Assembly: GCA_028015205.1 (NCBI GenBank)
Contig: CM051521.1
Location: 87,396,513-87,460,512, forward strand
Direction of reading: 5' to 3'
Source of the DNA: Mytilisepta virgata
Lineage: Eukaryota > Mollusca > Bivalvia > Mytilida > Mytilidae
DNA length: 64,000 bases
Part shown: positions 62,121-64,000 of the stretch, piece by piece
How the letters are laid out: each line of letters starts with the position of its first letter
How positions within the stretch are numbered: the stretch's first letter is position 1
Notes under the pieces: generated by a model
The model's input: only the letters and a program-made list of their open reading frames with translations
Told to the model about the DNA's origin: nothing
Databases searched by the model: none
Program-made: the position numbers and the translations under genes

Positions 62121-63682
62121 CTGAAATTTAAAGCGGCAGATATATAATATTTTGTTGTTTCTTATAATCATATATAAATTTTATTGATTTTCCTTGAGAA
62201 ATTTATGAATTTAGTTATCGGGGCTTGCAAATATTGGATGAAAAGAATAAATTAAATTTTCAAATAACTTCTAACTATTTTTCTAAAGAACTTGATTTTG
62301 AAAACGAATTTGATCAACCACTTTAAAATCTTATTCATACCTTCTTATAAATATTATTACAACTCCTAAAATAATCAGACCAGTAACAGCAACTACCGAT
62401 AATACAATGCCTGAAAGTAAAACGAAATCGTTCTAATGTCATATGGATTAAAATTCACGCACATAAGATGGATGGACGGATGAATTGTTGTTTAACGTCC
62501 AGTGGCAGCCAAGTGCATATCATTTACATGTATGATAATGAATATGATCCCGGCTTTGTACTAGGCCGACACGCTGAGCCGGATTTTTCTTGTGGTAGCT
62601 CACGAGGTAACTGTTCGCAGGAGTACATATCACCCCACTCGGACACATTATACTGACTCCGAGCCGACAGGTAGATCTTTACTCGTACTCCTAGATGCCG
62701 CGTGCTTGGCGGAGAAGCAGCAAATACCAATTTTAATGTCTTTGGTTTGACACGGCCGGGGATCGAACCCGCGACCTTCCGCACTCAGGACGGGCAAACT
62801 TCCACAAGACCACCGAAGGACTACGTACATAAGAAGGCAATCTAATTAAAAACCGATCTCTCATCGCTCCCGTTTTTTGATATGTCACGTGGGAGATCTA
62901 ACGAAATCGGCTTTGAGGTCACATGTGAGTGGTATTTTTGGTTATGAGAACTTCTTGTTTTAAAATAAGTTTGGTTTTTGGTCTTCAAAATGTTTCGGTT
63001 TTAATGCTGCTGATGAGAGGTAACTCCTTGAAATGCGTCGTATACAGCATAGTATAAATTTACTATATCTAATATTAGTATCTTTGGATTGTTATTTAGA
63101 TACGTGTATATTATTTTAAACTACAATTTATTACCATTGGATGGAGGGAAATATATAAAAATCAACAATATTCCGCCTTCTGTAGGTGACAGTCATTCTA
63201 AAATTGCAATTAGGTCTGTTTGTTTATTATGCGATGAATCACCATTAAAATAAATTCTGCATAATGTGTAGTTAAGTCCCCGAGGGCATTATCAGCCCAG
63301 TAGCCAGAACTTTTATCCTGACATGATTCATTACTCAAATGCCTTTAAATTTCCCGTTCAAAATTTGACAAAAAGTACCAGAAATTTCTAAGGCTCTTTC
63401 TTTTGATGCAGAGGTAACCCTTAGCTGAGTTTGAATACCTGTTTGTTTTAATTGTTTTGATTTTTTATGGTTGTGCTTATTAATTCATCATTATATCTTT
63501 AACCGGTATCAATTTTAATTAGATCTTATTCTTCGGAGAAAGTCCAACCTGCGACTCGACAACTGACAATTCTTTCAGTAAAGTCTATACTAAGATAAAG
63601 AAATACGTTTAACTAAGATAAATACCTAATATGATCGATTTTGAGTTAATGTCTTGCAAATTCACAGGCTGCATATCTGATT
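61655..63682 (-). CDS. Gene E: single-pass receptor of the same class, 5' part outside window
   Basis: Three exons in frame: 63626-63682 (stalk), 62341-62410 (TM) and 61655-62120 (tail). Phases are 1, 1 and 2 as in genes B and C. The TM reads GIVLSVVAVTGLIILGVVII then FIRR. The 154-residue tail starts with a basic stretch (RRKKKQK), contains YQNI, YFVLDP and YGTL, and ends with GVYDVTNN, YSHTVDDVYDSSSH and YDHFH. The ectodomain should lie to the right of the window; whether it is a SUEL or DUF3011 domain is not known. A possible further exon end lies at about 63830 (GACAG|GTACGT), but it cannot be confirmed. Confidence 0.75.
62341..62410 (-). CDS. Gene E transmembrane exon
   Basis: 70 nt, phase 1 in and phase 2 out, acceptor TTTCAG and donor AG|GTATG. 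It encodes one strongly hydrophobic helix ending IRR. It is two codons shorter than the TM exons of B and C. Confidence 0.85.
62468..62835 (-). mobile_element. tRNA-derived SINE
   Basis: On the minus strand the head reads 'tccttcggtggtcttgtgga' and 'gcggaaggtcgcgggttcga' with 'tccccggccgtg', a B-box at tRNA spacing from an A-box-like stretch. The plus-strand end has 'attgttgtttaacgtcc', the other conserved part of this SINE class. It sits in the intron between the TM and stalk exons of gene E. Confidence 0.75.
62836..63625. other. Intron of gene E, no further feature
   Basis: AT-rich. A 'tcacgtgg' motif at about 62886 is noted. No additional exon with good splice signals was found. Confidence 0.35.
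63626..63682 (-). CDS. Gene E stalk exon
   Basis: 57 nt, phase 1 in and out, acceptor CTTTCAG and donor TTAG|GTATT. It encodes ESDMQPVNLQDINSKSIIL. It is called from splice signals and phase only. Confidence 0.55.
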
Positions 63683-64000
63683 CTGAAAGATAAAATATAA
63701 ATGTACAGCAGTTAAGCCGGAAGGATATCAGTTAATCTTCATAAAAATGTTTCTTTTTTGGAGACAGGCAATAATCTTAATAAAAATTCCTAGACCTTTT
63801 AAATAAGATAAAACTTAAGGATACACGTACCTGTCAAATTATTAAAAAATATATCAAACTCAAAATTACTTAATGGAAAAGACTGAATGAAAGTTTTATA
63901 TAACAAAGAAAAAAAAGTTACATCTATTATTCTGGGAAATTTTCAATACCTGAGGTACAATGTAGGCAATCTAGGATGGTTTTTTTTCAAAATTCTGCAA

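Overview
The window looks like nuclear DNA of a bivalve mollusc. It is AT-rich, dense in dispersed repeats and foldback elements, and has small exons separated by long introns; the octamer TACATGTA and several repeat families typical of bivalves recur. No prokaryotic operon, rRNA or convincing functional tRNA was seen. Assignment to bivalves is inference from these repeats and from the protein families; the species is not determined.

The coding content is mainly a cluster of single-pass receptor genes, all on the minus strand, reconstructed here from splice sites and reading phase. Gene A (1439-3720, 3' end outside the window) has a signal peptide, a SUEL/rhamnose-binding-lectin domain and a Ser/Thr-rich stalk. 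Gene B (24568-34790) is complete in five exons and encodes 254 aa: signal peptide, SUEL lectin domain, stalk, transmembrane segment and a tyrosine-rich tail. Gene C (36847-44474) has the same stalk/TM/tail layout, but its ectodomain resembles DUF3011 instead of a SUEL lectin (368 aa as modelled; no clear signal peptide). Pseudogene D (about 49990-54721) is a decayed tandem copy of C. Gene E (61655 to beyond the right edge) supplies a stalk, TM and tail of the same class. In B and C, and still in D, the tail carries YxxL-x8-YxxL, the spacing of an ITAM. Introns before the TM exon are phase 1 and the intron after it is phase 2, so ectodomain exons are interchangeable cassettes. The proposed reading is a clustered, expanding family of innate-immune-type lectin receptors, which is inference.

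A separate intronless minus-strand gene (17229-19205, 658 aa) ends in a Death domain most like that of MyD88-type adaptors.

The rest is introns and intergenic DNA filled with mobile-element remains: a LINE 3' end (about 7 kb), three pieces of one Penelope-like or similar retroelement (12.8, 21.0 and 23.5 kb), SINE-like tRNA-derived elements (20.35, 32.3 and 62.5 kb), an AGCTCA...GGCC terminal-inverted-repeat family (14-15.4, 38.6-39.3 and 58.6-60 kb), many near-perfect palindromes, an inverted 33-bp minisatellite (33.0-33.6 kb) and 26-bp repeat arrays (55.4-58.4 kb).
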